NCBI RefSeq assembly: GCF_002102175.1
Contig: NZ_LQOX01000006.1
Span: 62,001 to 126,000 of the forward strand
Length of the DNA stretch: 64,000 bases
Reading direction: 5' to 3'
DNA from: Mycobacterium gastri
GTDB lineage: Bacteria > Actinomycetota > Actinomycetes > Mycobacteriales > Mycobacteriaceae
Shown here one piece after another: positions 45,093 through 56,982 of the stretch (within the stretch, counting starts at the first letter, position 1; every line of letters begins with the position of its first letter). The notes under the pieces were generated by a model that saw only the letters and a program-made list of their open reading frames with translations, did no database searches and had not been told where the DNA came from. A program made the translations under genes and the position numbers.

Positions 45093-46069
45093 CGCGTCGG
45101 CTCCGGTGTCAGCACGTCACGACCGAGATCGGCCGCGTCCTCCCACGTCCCGGCTTCGGCGTAGGCCACCGCGGCCTCGATCTCGGCGGCGGCCGCATCT
45201 TCGATCTCCCGCACGTCGTCGTCGGTGAGCGTGCCGTTGTCCAGACACTGTTGGGTGAATAGCCGGATCGGGTCACGCTCACGCCACCGCTGGACTTCGG
45301 CCTTGTCCCGGTACAGTTCCGGGTCGAACATCGAATGCGCGCGGAACCGGTAGGTACGGAACTCGATGAAGAACGGGCCGCCGGTGTTGCGGATGTGGTC
45401 GACACCCTGCTGGGTGGCGTTCAGGCACGCCTCGACGTCCATCCCGTCCACGGCCAGCGTCGGAACCCGGTACGAGGCCGCCTTGACGGTGAGGTCGGTC
45501 TGCGACTGCGCCCGGTCCAACGCGGTACCCATGGCGTAAAGGTTGTTCTCGCACAAGAACAACACCGGCAGATTCCACAGGGCGGCCATGTTCAACGACT
45601 CGTGGAAGGCGCCCTCGGCGACGGCGCCGTCACCGAAGTAGCAGGCGGTCACGCGATTGCGCTTGAGCATGGCGTCGGCGAGCGCGATGCCCACCGCCAG
45701 CGGTAGGCCACCGGCGACGATCGCGTTGCCTCCGTAGAACCGCCTGGACTTGTCGAACAGGTGCATCGACCCGCCGCGGCCGCGCGAGCAGCCCTCCTGC
45801 TTGCCGAACATCTCGGCCATGATCGAGGTCATCGGAAGGCCGCGCAGCAGCGCATGTGCATGCTCGCGATAAGTCGCCACCACCGCGTCGTCCTCGGCCA
45901 GGGCGTGCAGCGAGCCGGCGGCCACCGCTTCCTCGCCGACGTAGAGGTGCAGGAACCCCCGAATCTTGGCTGCGCTGTAGAGCTCCGCGCACTTTTCTTC
46001 CATCCGGCGCACCCGGACCATATCCGCCAGGAGTTCCTGCGCCAGCTTGGTGTCGGTCATCGAGGTCAC
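45089..46069 (-). CDS. pdhA: 2-oxoacid dehydrogenase E1 alpha subunit
   Basis: 326 residues. The thiamine-diphosphate motif runs from [22 protein letters not shown] to LFLCENN (GDG...NN), preceded by [20 protein letters not shown]. The phosphorylation-loop region [12 protein letters not shown] is present. The start is a GTG at 46069 with AGGAGG 8 nt upstream; the GTG overlaps the acs stop (GTGA). It decarboxylates the 2-oxoacid and passes the acyl group to the lipoyl arm of E2. Confidence 0.92.
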   Translation of the reverse strand: MTSMTDTKLAQELLADMVRVRRMEEKCAELYSAAKIRGFLHLYVGEEAVAAGSLHALAEDDAVVATYREHAHALLRGLPMTSIMAEMFGKQEGCSRGRGGSMHLFDKSRRFYGGNAIVAGGLPLAVGIALADAMLKRNRVTACYFGDGAVAEGAFHESLNMAALWNLPVLFLCENNLYAMGTALDRAQSQTDLTVKAASYRVPTLAVDGMDVEACLNATQQGVDHIRNTGGPFFIEFRTYRFRAHSMFDPELYRDKAEVQRWRERDPIRLFTQQCLDNGTLTDDDVREIEDAAAAEIEAAVAYAEAGTWEDAADLGRDVLTPEPTR

Positions 46070-47865
46070 TGCGAAACCTCCTGGGGTCGGGGAGCGGTCA
46101 AGTTCTCCACGGTGGACGTATCGCCTTCGGGCAGCCCGAGTTCGCGAGCCTTCAGCAGCCGCCGCATGATCTTGCCGCTGCTGGTGTGCGGCAACGAATC
46201 GACGAACTGAATCTCCTTGGGCGCCACGGCGGCTCCAAGCCGCTTGCGGGCGTGGCCCAGCAGCTGCAGCCGCAGGTCGTCGTCGGCGACGAAACCGTCC
46301 TTCAGGGTGACAAAGGCTTTGATGACGGCCCCGACGGTCGGATCCGGCTTGCCGATGACGGCCGCCTCGGCCACCGCCGGATGGTCGGTCAGCGCGCTTT
46401 CCACCTCGAACGGCCCGATCAGGTGGCCGGCCGATTTGATCACGTCGTCTTTGCGGCCGACGAACCAGAAGTAGCCGTCGGCATCCTTCTTGGCCAAGTC
46501 CCCGGTGAGATAAAGCCCGTCGCTGAAACACTTTCGATAGCGGTCCTCGGCGTGTAGATAGCCGCGGAACATCGACGGCCAGCCCGGCTTGAGGGCCAGC
46601 TCACCCTCCACGTCCGGCTCCTCGATCACCGACGTGCTGCCGTCGTCGTTCTCGCGCACGATATAGGCGTCTACCCCGGGCAACGGCCGGCCCATCGAGC
46701 CGGGCTTGATGTCGAAGGCCGGCGTATTGGCGATCATGATCCCGCCGGTCTCGGTCTGCCACCAATTGTCGTGAATCGGCAAACCCAGCACCCGTTTTCC
46801 CCACCAGACCGCCTCGGGGTTGAGTGGTTCGCCCACACTGGCGATGAAACGCAGCTGCGGGAAGCGATATTGCGCCGGCAGTTCGGGCCCCGCCTTGATC
46901 AACATCCTGATGCCGGTCGGTGCGGTGTACCAGACCGACACACTTTGGTCCTGCAGTATCCGGTACCACCGCTCGGCGTCGAATTCCGCTTCGTCGACGA
47001 CGGAAGTCACCCCATGCAGCAGTGGGCTGATGATGCCGTATGACGTTCCGGTGACCCACCCGGGATCGGCTGTGCACCAGTAGATGTCGTCGGGATGCAG
47101 GTCGAGTGCGTACCGGCCGGTGACATAGTGCATCGCGGCGGCGCCGTGAACATGGATGGCGCCTTTCGGCGTGCCGGTGGTGCCGCTGGTGAAGTGCAGC
47201 AGTGCCGGGTCCTCGGCGGTGGTGGGTTCCACCGGCGTGTTCTCGTCGGCTGCGTTCATCCAATCCCAGAAGTTGAGCGTTCCGGGTAGTTGCTCGCCCG
47301 TTTTGTCGTCGTCTACGACGAGCACGTGGCGTACCGAGGTCAACCGGTCGCGGATCTTGGCGATCTTGCGCTGGTAGATCGCCCTCGTGGTGACCAGCAC
47401 ATCGGCTTGCCCGATGGCGACTCTGGTGGCGATGGGCTCCGGCCCGAAAGCCGAGAACAACGGCGAAACGATGCTGCCGTTGCGAAGCGCACCCAGCATG
47501 GTGATGTAGAGCTCGGGGATGCGGCCCATGATCGTGAACACCCGGTTGCCCTTGTTCATCCCGAGCGCCTGTAACACTCCGGTGAACCGCGCCGCGAGCC
47601 GCATCAGCTCCCCGTAGCTCAGATCCCGAGTGGACATCGCGCCGTCCCAGCTCTGGTCGGTGACGAACCGCAATGCGGGGTGTGTCGCGGCCGGGCCGGC
47701 CACGTGTCTATCTAGGGCGGCGAAGCCGATGTTGCATCTGCCCTCGCCCATGCCCTCGCACAGCGCCGGCACATCCGACCAGCGAAACTGGGCACGGGTC
47801 CGCTCGTAGTCGGTGAGATTGGGCGCAACGCGGTAGTCGTGGGGCGTTTTGTGAATGACATCCAT
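46066..47865 (-). CDS. acs: Acetyl-CoA synthetase-like AMP-forming ligase
   Basis: 599-residue ANL-superfamily ligase. P-loop-like [17 protein letters not shown]; adenylate-binding [13 protein letters not shown]; hinge and C-terminal domain [22 protein letters not shown]; catalytic Lys in [10 protein letters not shown]. It makes acetyl-CoA from acetate, ATP and CoA; it is slightly shorter than canonical Acs (about 650), so propionate or another short acid is possible. First gene of acs-pdhA-pdhB-pdhC-ACP. The 282-bp upstream region is shared with the divergent nitroreductase and holds a 9-bp tandem repeat. Confidence 0.9.
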   Translation of the reverse strand: MDVIHKTPHDYRVAPNLTDYERTRAQFRWSDVPALCEGMGEGRCNIGFAALDRHVAGPAATHPALRFVTDQSWDGAMSTRDLSYGELMRLAARFTGVLQALGMNKGNRVFTIMGRIPELYITMLGALRNGSIVSPLFSAFGPEPIATRVAIGQADVLVTTRAIYQRKIAKIRDRLTSVRHVLVVDDDKTGEQLPGTLNFWDWMNAADENTPVEPTTAEDPALLHFTSGTTGTPKGAIHVHGAAAMHYVTGRYALDLHPDDIYWCTADPGWVTGTSYGIISPLLHGVTSVVDEAEFDAERWYRILQDQSVSVWYTAPTGIRMLIKAGPELPAQYRFPQLRFIASVGEPLNPEAVWWGKRVLGLPIHDNWWQTETGGIMIANTPAFDIKPGSMGRPLPGVDAYIVRENDDGSTSVIEEPDVEGELALKPGWPSMFRGYLHAEDRYRKCFSDGLYLTGDLAKKDADGYFWFVGRKDDVIKSAGHLIGPFEVESALTDHPAVAEAAVIGKPDPTVGAVIKAFVTLKDGFVADDDLRLQLLGHARKRLGAAVAPKEIQFVDSLPHTSSGKIMRRLLKARELGLPEGDTSTVENLTAPRPQEVSQ

Positions 47866-47908
47866 AAATCGTCCTAAAGCTAGAACCCAGCAGCGTTAAC
47901 GGCCGGCG

Positions 47909-47941
47909 GTTTTCATCGTTTTCATCGTTTTCATCGTTTTC
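47909..47941. repeat. 9-bp tandem repeat, 3.7 copies
   Basis: The unit GTTTTCATC is repeated three times perfectly plus GTTTTC. It lies 44-76 bp upstream of the acs ATG, where the promoter of the acs-pdh operon should be. Copy number in such repeats can vary between strains. Confidence 0.9.
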
Positions 47942-48074
47942 CGGGCACTCGCCACCCAATAGAGAAGAAAGTCATCAAGTCCACTGCCGGTTGTCCTTCG
48001 ACGCGGGGCCGCGCGGGTACCGAACGTCAAGACGGGAGGTTCGGTGCCCTTCAAGGCCCAATGCCATGGGGCCG

Positions 48075-48088
48075 GGGACCAAGGACTC
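48075..48088 (+). promoter_or_regulatory. DosR-box-like site
   Basis: GGGACCAAGGACTC follows the DosR core GGGACTWWAGTCCC in its left half and most of the right. It lies 60 bp upstream of the nitroreductase ATG (48148), the usual distance for an activator overlapping -35. Confidence 0.5.
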
Positions 48089-48147
48089 TGGCGTCGGTTC
48101 CCGGTCTCGACGAAAGTCGAAGTCAGATCAGAAGGCAGGTGAATGCG

Positions 48148-49128
48148 ATGACCGAAACGATGGTCGACAGCGGGGTAATCACGAAGGCCGTGGAGTTGGC
48201 GTGCCATGCTCCTTCACTGCACAATAGCCAGCCCTGGCGGTGGTTGGCCGGCAGCACGGCCGTCGACTTGTTCCTGGATCCGCACCGATTGGTGACCTCG
48301 GCAGACAGCTCGGGTCGCGAGGCGGTGATCAGTTGCGGTGCCCTGCTCGATCACTTTCAGGTCGCCATGGGCGCCGCCGGCTGGAACGCAGCCGTCGACC
48401 AATTTCCCAACCCCAACGATCTGAACCACCTGGCCTCGATCGACTTCGCCCCGATGGACTATGTCACCCAACCCCGGCGTGACCGGGCCGATGCGATATT
48501 GCGTCGCCGAACCGACCGGCGTCCGTTCCGGGCACCACATGAATGGGCGTCGTTCGAATCGGTGCTGCGCAGCTCGTTCGAAAACGACGGGATCGAGCTT
48601 GCGGTATTGGCCGACGAGGCGCGGCTTCGACTTGCCGAGGCGTCGCGGCTCACCGAGGCCCTGCGCCGCTACGACGACTTATACCATCATGAATTGGCTT
48701 GGTGGACAGCGCCTTCCAGGGAATCAGAGGGGATACCCGAAAGCGCGCTGGCGTCCGGGTCGGCGGCCCGGGCGGTGGCGGTGAATCGCCGGTTTCCCGC
48801 CGACTGGCATAGCGAGCGCAGTTCGGCCAGCAGACCTGATCAAGCCAGAATCGTGGTGCTGTCGACGCCCGGGGACACCCGCGCCGACGCCCTCGACTGC
48901 GGCCGGGCGCTGTCGGCCGTATTGCTGGAGTGCACCCTTGCCGGATTGGCGACCTGCCCGGTCACCCATCTCACCGAGATAGCAGCCAGCCGCGCCATCG
49001 TCGGCGATCTCACCGGCAGCCCGGCGATACCTCAGGTGTTGATCCGGATCGGCGTGGCACCTTCCGGCGAGGTTCCGCCGCCCACACCGCGACGGCCGCT
49101 GGGCGACGTGCTGGAGTTTCGCCGCTGA
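48148..49128 (+). CDS. Acg-family nitroreductase-like protein
   Basis: 326 residues of the Acg/Rv3127/Rv3131 family: LACHAPSLHNSQPWRWLAG, DSSGREAVISCGALLDHFQVA, RRRTDRRPFRAPHEW and VLIRIGVAP are shared with the other two copies. FMN-binding, DosR-regulon family of unsettled enzymatic role. The ATG at 48148 follows an AGAAGGCAGG site; upstream in-frame sequence to 48061 contains the DosR-like box and is taken as promoter. ctpF starts 3 nt after its stop, so the two are one operon. Confidence 0.88.
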   Translation: MTETMVDSGVITKAVELACHAPSLHNSQPWRWLAGSTAVDLFLDPHRLVTSADSSGREAVISCGALLDHFQVAMGAAGWNAAVDQFPNPNDLNHLASIDFAPMDYVTQPRRDRADAILRRRTDRRPFRAPHEWASFESVLRSSFENDGIELAVLADEARLRLAEASRLTEALRRYDDLYHHELAWWTAPSRESEGIPESALASGSAARAVAVNRRFPADWHSERSSASRPDQARIVVLSTPGDTRADALDCGRALSAVLLECTLAGLATCPVTHLTEIAASRAIVGDLTGSPAIPQVLIRIGVAPSGEVPPPTPRRPLGDVLEFRR

Positions 49129-49131
49129 GCC

Positions 49132-51813
49132 ATGGCGATCGGGGGCTCGATAACCAGCGGACACGCGTCGACCTGGGGGTCGCTGCATAGCCTGAGATTT
49201 GACGCGCATGGACTCAGTTCCCGTGAGGCCGCGCGCCGTCTACAGGTTTATGGGCCTAACGAGTTGCCGACGGCCGGCCGAAGTCGGCGCTTAATCGCCT
49301 TGTTGCGACAGTTCACCCATCCGCTCGCATTGCTGTTGTGGCTGGCAGCTGGCCTGGCGATGGTGTCGGGTTCGGTAGTGCTGGGATTGGCGATTCTCGC
49401 GGTGATCGTGCTCAACGCACTGCTGGCGTTCTTCCAGGAAGAGCATGCCGAGCACGCCGTCGAGGCGCTGAACGCATACCTGCCTCAGCATGCCTGGATT
49501 CTGCGCGACGGACACCGCACCCAGGTCTTGGCGCGCGACCTGGTTCCCGGTGACGTGTTGTTCATCGACGAGGGCGAGCGCATCTCGGCGGATGCCCGGT
49601 TGATCGACGGAAGCATAGAAGTCGACATGTCGGCGCTCACCGGTGAGTCGGTGCCGGTAGAACGTGGCGGCGGTGACATTGACGAATCGCAGCGTCCGCT
49701 TGATTCCCCGGTCCTGGTGTTCAGCGGAACCACCTGCGTCGCGGGGTCCGCCGTCGGGGTCGTGCACCGCACCGGCAGCCACACCGAGCTCGGACGGGTC
49801 GCCGCGCTGTCCCGTCAGGTGCGCTCCACCATGAGCCCACTGGAGCGCCAGGTCCGCCGAGTCGCCTGGCTCATCGCCGCCGTCGCCATCGCCGTCGGCC
49901 TGCTGTTTCTTCCGCTGGGGCTGTTCGCCGGGCTCAGCCTGGCTGCGGCGTTCCTGTTCGCCATCGGGCTGTTGGTGGCGAACGTGCCGGAGGGGCTGCT
50001 GCCCACCATCACGTTGGCGTTGGCGGCCGGCGCACGATCGCTGGCTCGCCTCGGCGCGGTGGTCAAACGATTGTCGTCAGTGGAAACCTTGGGATGCACC
50101 GCGGTGATCTGCACCGACAAGACCGGGACGTTGACCCAAAACCGGATGCGGGTGATCGAGGTCGTCCCCGATGGCGCCAGCGAACCGCTGATCTCCGCGG
50201 CGGCGCTATGCACCACCGCCACTGCAGGCGCCGACCAGCTCGGGGATCCCACTGAGATTGCGCTTCTGGACCACGCATCCGCGGCCGGGCTTTCGATCGA
50301 GCCATCGCGGCGAGACAACCAACGCCTCCGGCTCTTCCGCTTCGAACCTGAACTCATGCGGATGTCGACGCTCGACCTTGTTGGTGATCGAAAGGTCCTG
50401 CATACCAAAGGTGCTCCGGAGCAGGTACTGCCGCGGTGCACGATGAACGACGAGGCTGGGCTGCAGTGGCAGCGACGGGTCGACGACATGACCGCGCGGG
50501 GGTTACGGGTGCTGGCTGTCGCGATACGGGACTTGACGGCCGAAAACCCCGATATGGACCGCGAAGCGGCCGAACGGCAGCTGACCTTTCTCGGACTGAT
50601 CGGCATGCTTGATCCACCTCGGCCGGAAGTCGCCGACGCGGTGCGGCAATGCCACAACGCCGGTATCCGCGTGCATGTGGTGACCGGCGACAACGGCCGC
50701 ACCGCCGCCGAGATCGCGCGTCAGGTAGGTATCCGTGCCCAACGAGTGATCGATGGTGCGGCACTTGACCAGATGAGCGAAAACCAGCTCGACGATGTGC
50801 TCACCAGCGGCGACGAGATCATCTTCGCGCGGGCGTTGCCGGAGGCCAAGTTGCGCATCGCCGATGCGCTCCACCACCTCGGCGTGGTGGTGGCCATGAC
50901 CGGTGACGGTGTCAACGACGCACCGGCGTTGCGTCGTGCCGACATCGGGGTGGCCATGGGACGCAGCGGCACCGACGTGGCTCGCGAGGCGGCCACGGTG
51001 GTGATCACCGACGACAACTTCGCGACCATTACCGCCGGCATCCGCGAAGGCCGACGAGTCTTCGCCAATGTCCGGAAATTCGTCATGTACATCTTTGCGC
51101 ATGCGGTGCCCGAGGTGGTGCCGTTTGTCGTCTTCGCGCTGGCGGGCGGCACCGTCCCGCTGCCATTGACGGTCCTGCAGATCCTGGCTATCGATTTGGG
51201 TACCGAGACGCTGCCGGCCCTGGCTCTCGGCCGGGAGCCCGCGGAGGCCGGTCTCATGGATCAACCGCCGCGATCGACGTCGGAGAACGTCATCACCCGC
51301 CGATTGCTATGGCGGGCATGGGGCTTGATGGGAACCGTCTCGGCTATTGCGGTGATGGCCGCGTTTTTTGCGGTGCTGCTGCGTAGCGGCTGGCATCCGG
51401 GCGATCCCACGGGCCCGGGGACACCCTTGTATCACACCTACTTGCAGGCAACGACAATGTCGTTCGCGGCGATCGTCGCCTGTCAGGTCGGTACGGCGTT
51501 CGCTTCCCGGACCGCCTGGGCGTCGCTGAAGTCGGTCGGCGTCACCACAAATCGACTTGTGTTGGGCGGTATCGCATTCGAGTTGATCTTCGCTTGCGCG
51601 GTGATCTATCTGCCGGCACTGCAGTACGTTTTCGGCTCGGCAGCCCTGGACGCATGGATGTTGTTGCTGCTGCTGCCGATGCCGCTGGCCGTCTGGGGTG
51701 TCGACGAAATCTACCGCTGGCGGTTGCGCCGTCAGCCGGCGCACAATAGACACGGCCCTCTGCACGCCGCGCGGGTTACCGTCGCACCGGTAGACCACCC
51801 CGCCCACAAGTGA
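49132..51813 (+). CDS. ctpF: P-type cation ATPase CtpF (Rv1997-like)
   Basis: 893-residue P2-type ATPase (calcium/plasma-membrane class). Motifs in order: N-terminal cation ATPase domain ([19 protein letters not shown]); [30 protein letters not shown] in the membrane; phosphorylation [13 protein letters not shown] (Asp329); nucleotide-binding TKGAPEQVL; hinge [21 protein letters not shown]; then six C-terminal membrane helices. M. tuberculosis CtpF is DosR-regulated and implicated in calcium or general cation export. It directly follows the nitroreductase gene in an operon. Confidence 0.93.
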   Translation: MAIGGSITSGHASTWGSLHSLRFDAHGLSSREAARRLQVYGPNELPTAGRSRRLIALLRQFTHPLALLLWLAAGLAMVSGSVVLGLAILAVIVLNALLAFFQEEHAEHAVEALNAYLPQHAWILRDGHRTQVLARDLVPGDVLFIDEGERISADARLIDGSIEVDMSALTGESVPVERGGGDIDESQRPLDSPVLVFSGTTCVAGSAVGVVHRTGSHTELGRVAALSRQVRSTMSPLERQVRRVAWLIAAVAIAVGLLFLPLGLFAGLSLAAAFLFAIGLLVANVPEGLLPTITLALAAGARSLARLGAVVKRLSSVETLGCTAVICTDKTGTLTQNRMRVIEVVPDGASEPLISAAALCTTATAGADQLGDPTEIALLDHASAAGLSIEPSRRDNQRLRLFRFEPELMRMSTLDLVGDRKVLHTKGAPEQVLPRCTMNDEAGLQWQRRVDDMTARGLRVLAVAIRDLTAENPDMDREAAERQLTFLGLIGMLDPPRPEVADAVRQCHNAGIRVHVVTGDNGRTAAEIARQVGIRAQRVIDGAALDQMSENQLDDVLTSGDEIIFARALPEAKLRIADALHHLGVVVAMTGDGVNDAPALRRADIGVAMGRSGTDVAREAATVVITDDNFATITAGIREGRRVFANVRKFVMYIFAHAVPEVVPFVVFALAGGTVPLPLTVLQILAIDLGTETLPALALGREPAEAGLMDQPPRSTSENVITRRLLWRAWGLMGTVSAIAVMAAFFAVLLRSGWHPGDPTGPGTPLYHTYLQATTMSFAAIVACQVGTAFASRTAWASLKSVGVTTNRLVLGGIAFELIFACAVIYLPALQYVFGSAALDAWMLLLLLPMPLAVWGVDEIYRWRLRRQPAHNRHGPLHAARVTVAPVDHPAHK

Positions 51814-51823
51814 CTTCAGACCC
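51810..51823 (+). promoter_or_regulatory. DosR-box-like site
   Basis: GTGACTTCAGACCC matches GGGACTWWAGTCCC at 11 of 14 positions. It overlaps the ctpF stop and lies about 80 bp before the small gene at 51902. Confidence 0.6.
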
Positions 51824-51901
51824 TATGCGCCAGGTGACAAGCGCCGAATCATGGGGCCAACCGGCGACTCGACGAAAGCCGCATGCACAAAGGAAATTGG
51901 T

Positions 51902-52168
51902 ATGGGTTCTCCACTGGGAAACGCTCTGCTATTGACAGATTCCGATCTCGATGCGCTGGCCGTGCAGTTCCTCAACTCGGCATATGCTGACCGCAACAAA
52001 TATTCCGAGTGGCCGCTGGATCGGCGGATCGAGGGGTTTCTGCTTCGCCGGGGACTCGTCCGTGTTGCCGAAGACGGCGACGCATACGGCCTGATCCTGG
52101 ACCGCGTCATGGCATATCTGGGGGCAGCGCATCGTCGAGGTCCCGGCACCGGCGACAGAGCCGACTAA
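51902..52168 (+). CDS. Small hypothetical protein in the DosR locus
   Basis: 88 residues, soluble and charged: MGSPLGNALLLTDSDLDALAVQFLNSAYADRNKYSEWPLDRRIEGFLLRRGL, ending in a polar tail. AAAGGAAA stands 7 nt before the ATG at 51902, and a DosR-like box lies upstream. I do not recognise a domain; the helical N-terminus could be a protein-binding or regulatory module. Position between ctpF and hspX, with its own box, argues for a real DosR-regulon gene. Confidence 0.7.
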   Translation: MGSPLGNALLLTDSDLDALAVQFLNSAYADRNKYSEWPLDRRIEGFLLRRGLVRVAEDGDAYGLILDRVMAYLGAAHRRGPGTGDRAD

Positions 52169-52183
52169 CGGCCCCGCCGGCCA

Positions 52184-52197
52184 GGGACTTCGGTCCC
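52184..52197 (+). promoter_or_regulatory. DosR box upstream of hspX
   Basis: GGGACTTCGGTCCC, flanked by A and T (AGGGACTTCGGTCCCT), is a near-perfect DosR palindrome. It lies 72 bp before the hspX ATG, as at the M. tuberculosis hspX promoter. This is the strongest DosR site in the window. Confidence 0.85.
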
Positions 52198-52268
52198 TAT
52201 CGTCGGCCGGGATTGACTGGTCGGATAGAAATCGCCACCACGACGAGTCGAAAATCGAGGAGATAATC

Positions 52269-52700
52269 ATGACTTCTTTCTCCGTGCAGCGCCGGCCCAG
52301 GTCACTGTTCCCGGACTTTTCCGAACTGCTCGCCGGCTTTCCGTCGTTTGCCGGTCCGCGTCTTGCGGCCGAAAGCCGGCTGATGCCGCTCGAGGACGAA
52401 TTGAAGGACGGCCGCTACGAGGTGCGCGCTGAAATCCCGGGTGTCGACCCGGCAACGGACATCGACATCACCGTGCACGACGGGCGGCTGACCATCAAGG
52501 CCGAACGAACCGAGAAGAAAGAATTCGATGGCCGGTCGGAATTCTCCTACGGCTCATTCGTTCGTACCGTCACGTTGCCCGCCGGCGCCGACGAAGACAG
52601 CATCGAGGCCACCTACGACAAAGGCATCCTCACCGTCTCCGTTGCCGTGTCGGACGCCAAGCCAGCCGAGCGCCGGATTCCGATCCACCGCGCCAACTGA
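52269..52700 (+). CDS. hspX: Small heat-shock protein HspX (alpha-crystallin, Acr)
   Basis: 143-residue Hsp20. Closely follows M. tuberculosis HspX: VQRRPRSLFPDFSELLAGFPSFAG, GRYEVRAEIPGVDPATDIDITVHDGRLTIKAERTE, FSYGSFVRTVTLPAGADEDSI, YDKGILTVSVAVS. It is an ATP-independent chaperone that forms oligomers and is the most abundant dormancy protein. The perfect DosR box is upstream and the Rv2030c-like gene follows after 16 nt. Confidence 0.96.
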   Translation: MTSFSVQRRPRSLFPDFSELLAGFPSFAGPRLAAESRLMPLEDELKDGRYEVRAEIPGVDPATDIDITVHDGRLTIKAERTEKKEFDGRSEFSYGSFVRTVTLPAGADEDSIEATYDKGILTVSVAVSDAKPAERRIPIHRAN

Positions 52701-52716
52701 CTGAGCGCCTAACGTC

Positions 52717-54759
<2,043 letters not shown>

Positions 54760-54786
54760 CCGCCGGTCCCAGCCGAGTCAACAGAG

Positions 54787-55788
54787 ATGACCAAGCCGGC
54801 CCAGCCGGCCCAGCCAGCTGTAAACGGACCGCGAATCGTCACGTTGACCATGAATCCGGCGCTCGACATCACGACCAGCGTCGATGTGGTCCGGCCGATC
54901 GAGAAACTGCGCTGCTCGGCAACCCGTTACGACCCGGGCGGCGGCGGGATCAACGTCGCCCGGATCGCGCAGGTCCTCGGCGGGTCGGTGTTTGCGGTGT
55001 TTCCCGCGGGCGGGTCGCATGGCGGGCTTCTCGTGCGGCTGCTCAGCGAGGAGAGATTGCCGTGTGCACACATCCCGATCGTCGCGTCGACGCGGGAAAG
55101 CTTCACCGTCAACGAGACCAGCACCGGCCGGCAGTACCGGTTCGTGCTTCCGGGACCTCAACTGACATCGGCGGACCAGCAGCGATGTCTTCAGGAACTG
55201 CGGTTTGCCGCGCGCTCCGCCGAATTCGTGGTGGCTAGCGGCAGCCTGCCGCCGGGGGTACCCGCTGATTACTACCAGCGGGTTGCCGATGTCTGCCGCC
55301 AGCTCGGTGTCAGGGTCGTGCTCGACACCTCCGGTGGCGGCCTGCAGCACATCTCCCGCGGTGTCTTCCTGCTCAAGGCAAGCGTGCGGGAACTCCAGGA
55401 GTGCGCCGGACGGGAGCTGGTCACCGAGTCCGGGCAATTCGGCGCCGCACACGAGCTGATCGATCGCGGCTTTGCGCAAGCCGTGGTGGTGTCGCTGGGA
55501 TCGCACGGCGCGCTGCTGGCCACACGCGACACGAGTGAGCGGTTTTCGGCGGTTCCGATGGGACACGGAAGCGGCGTCGGGGCCGGCGACGCCATGGTTG
55601 CCGCGATCACGGTGGGTCTGTGCCGCGGCTGGTCGCTGGCCGAGTCGGTTCGGTTGGGGATCGCGGCGGGCGCGGCAATGTTGCTGACACCTGGTACGGC
55701 GGCGTGCGAGCGCGCCGATGTGGAGAGGTTGTTCGAGCAGGTTGGCCAACCTGCGGAAGTCACCGACGTGGCCGCCGGTGCGATGTGA
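54787..55788 (+). CDS. pfkB: PfkB-family sugar kinase (phosphofructokinase B)
   Basis: 333-residue ribokinase-fold kinase of the 1-phosphofructokinase / PfkB group. Motifs: TLTMNPALDITTSVD, YDPGGGGINVARIAQVLGG (sugar site), and GHGSGVGAGDAMVAAITVGL (anion hole and catalytic Asp). It corresponds to Rv2029c and catalyses ATP-dependent phosphorylation of fructose-6-phosphate or a similar sugar phosphate, supplying glycolysis under hypoxia. It starts 28 nt after the Rv2030c-like gene in the hspX operon. Confidence 0.92.
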   Translation: MTKPAQPAQPAVNGPRIVTLTMNPALDITTSVDVVRPIEKLRCSATRYDPGGGGINVARIAQVLGGSVFAVFPAGGSHGGLLVRLLSEERLPCAHIPIVASTRESFTVNETSTGRQYRFVLPGPQLTSADQQRCLQELRFAARSAEFVVASGSLPPGVPADYYQRVADVCRQLGVRVVLDTSGGGLQHISRGVFLLKASVRELQECAGRELVTESGQFGAAHELIDRGFAQAVVVSLGSHGALLATRDTSERFSAVPMGHGSGVGAGDAMVAAITVGLCRGWSLAESVRLGIAAGAAMLLTPGTAACERADVERLFEQVGQPAEVTDVAAGAM

Positions 55789-55929
55789 ACGTGAGGGTTC
55801 GACGTGGGATGCTCACCGGAACCGGCCGGGGACGAACGACATACCAGGTAAGGCCGAACGGCCCCTGCCCACGGAGCCAATTCCGCAATAGCCTGACATT
55901 GAGCGGGTCGAAGAAGTCAGGAGCCGGAC

Positions 55930-56700
55930 ATGTCGCAGCCGGACCCGAAGTCGGTGGTCGTGGCCGTCAATGGCTCACAAGCCGCGGTCAACGCTGCCAA
56001 GTGGGCGATCGAAGAGGCAAGGGGCCGGCAGCTGCCGCTTCGCCTGGTATATGTCATTCCCGCCCCTGATGTGCCGGGCGGGTCGGCGCAGAACTCCGAG
56101 TGGGAGCTCGAACGCGCGGAGCGGGCGCTGTACCAGGCGGACGGGGCCATCCAGGGCGAAGGACGACCGGTCGAGACCGAAACCGCAATCCGATCCGGCG
56201 ATCCGGCACAGGTGTTGATCGGTGAATCCCAGGACGCTGCCCTGATCTGCGTCGGCACCGCGCGGCGGGGCAGGGCGGCCGACGGGTTATTGGGCCCGAC
56301 CGCCGCCGCGTTGGTCAAGGGCGCCCACTGCCCGGTCGCGATAGTGCGGACCAATCCCGACGGCTCGCCGACCAAGCTCGGCGTGATCACCGTCGTCCTC
56401 AGCGACGAGGCCGACAACGACGAAGTCGTGCACCAGGCGATGGAGGAAGGGCGGCGCCGGCATGCCACGGTGCGCCAGATCGACCGCCGGGTCAACAGCT
56501 GGGTCCGCCGCTATCCGGACGTGCCAGTCCAGATCGTTGCCGCGGGCACCGGCGCGAAGGCCGCCGAGCGCCACGGCAGCGCCATCGACCTGGCCGTTGT
56601 CGGCGAGACCGACGCCGAGCAGCTCCCGGAACTGGCTACTCCCAACTGCCATCCGATCCTGGGCTATCCCGACTGCTCGATCCTGGTGGTTCGGCACTGA
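55930..56700 (+). CDS. Universal stress protein (Rv2028c-like)
   Basis: 256 residues with a USP domain (VVVAVNGSQAAVNAAKWAIEEARGRQLPLRLVYVIP) and ATP-binding loop around CVGTARRGRAADGLLGPTAAALVKGAHCPVAIV, where Pro replaces the usual Ser after the third Gly. A shorter, degenerate second USP unit follows. Mycobacterial tandem USPs bind ATP or cAMP and slow growth under hypoxia. It takes the Rv2028c place after pfkB. An AGGAG site precedes the ATG. The 141-bp gap to pfkB contains GGCCGAACGGCC, a palindrome, but no clear DosR box. Confidence 0.88.
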   Translation: MSQPDPKSVVVAVNGSQAAVNAAKWAIEEARGRQLPLRLVYVIPAPDVPGGSAQNSEWELERAERALYQADGAIQGEGRPVETETAIRSGDPAQVLIGESQDAALICVGTARRGRAADGLLGPTAAALVKGAHCPVAIVRTNPDGSPTKLGVITVVLSDEADNDEVVHQAMEEGRRRHATVRQIDRRVNSWVRRYPDVPVQIVAAGTGAKAAERHGSAIDLAVVGETDAEQLPELATPNCHPILGYPDCSILVVRH

Positions 56701-56911
56701 AATCCGAGCGGTGCCCGCCGGGGCCCGAATTTCGTGCCGCTCCAACCGGTTTGTCGCTCGACGCGGTGGGTGGAAAAAGTGTCGACCATGTCGTCTTCGA
56801 CGGCGGCAACTAGCGCTCCGACACCGGGGTGACGGGTACGCGCCGAAGAACCCCGGGTCGGCGCAATGGACACGAACGAGATGCCAACCGACATCGCCGC
56901 CCAATATCGGC

Positions 56912-56944
56912 GATAGTGGTCAATAGTGGTCAATAGTGGTTATA
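56912..56944. repeat. 10-bp tandem repeat upstream of dosR
   Basis: GATAGTGGTC, AATAGTGGTC, AATAGTGGTT and the start of a fourth unit (ATAG) follow one another at exactly 10-bp spacing, so they face the same side of the helix. The block ends about 40 bp before the dosR ATG at 56983. Confidence 0.85.
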
Positions 56945-56982
56945 GCGGGGGAAATAGTGCGGTCAGGGTGAAAGGACTCGCA

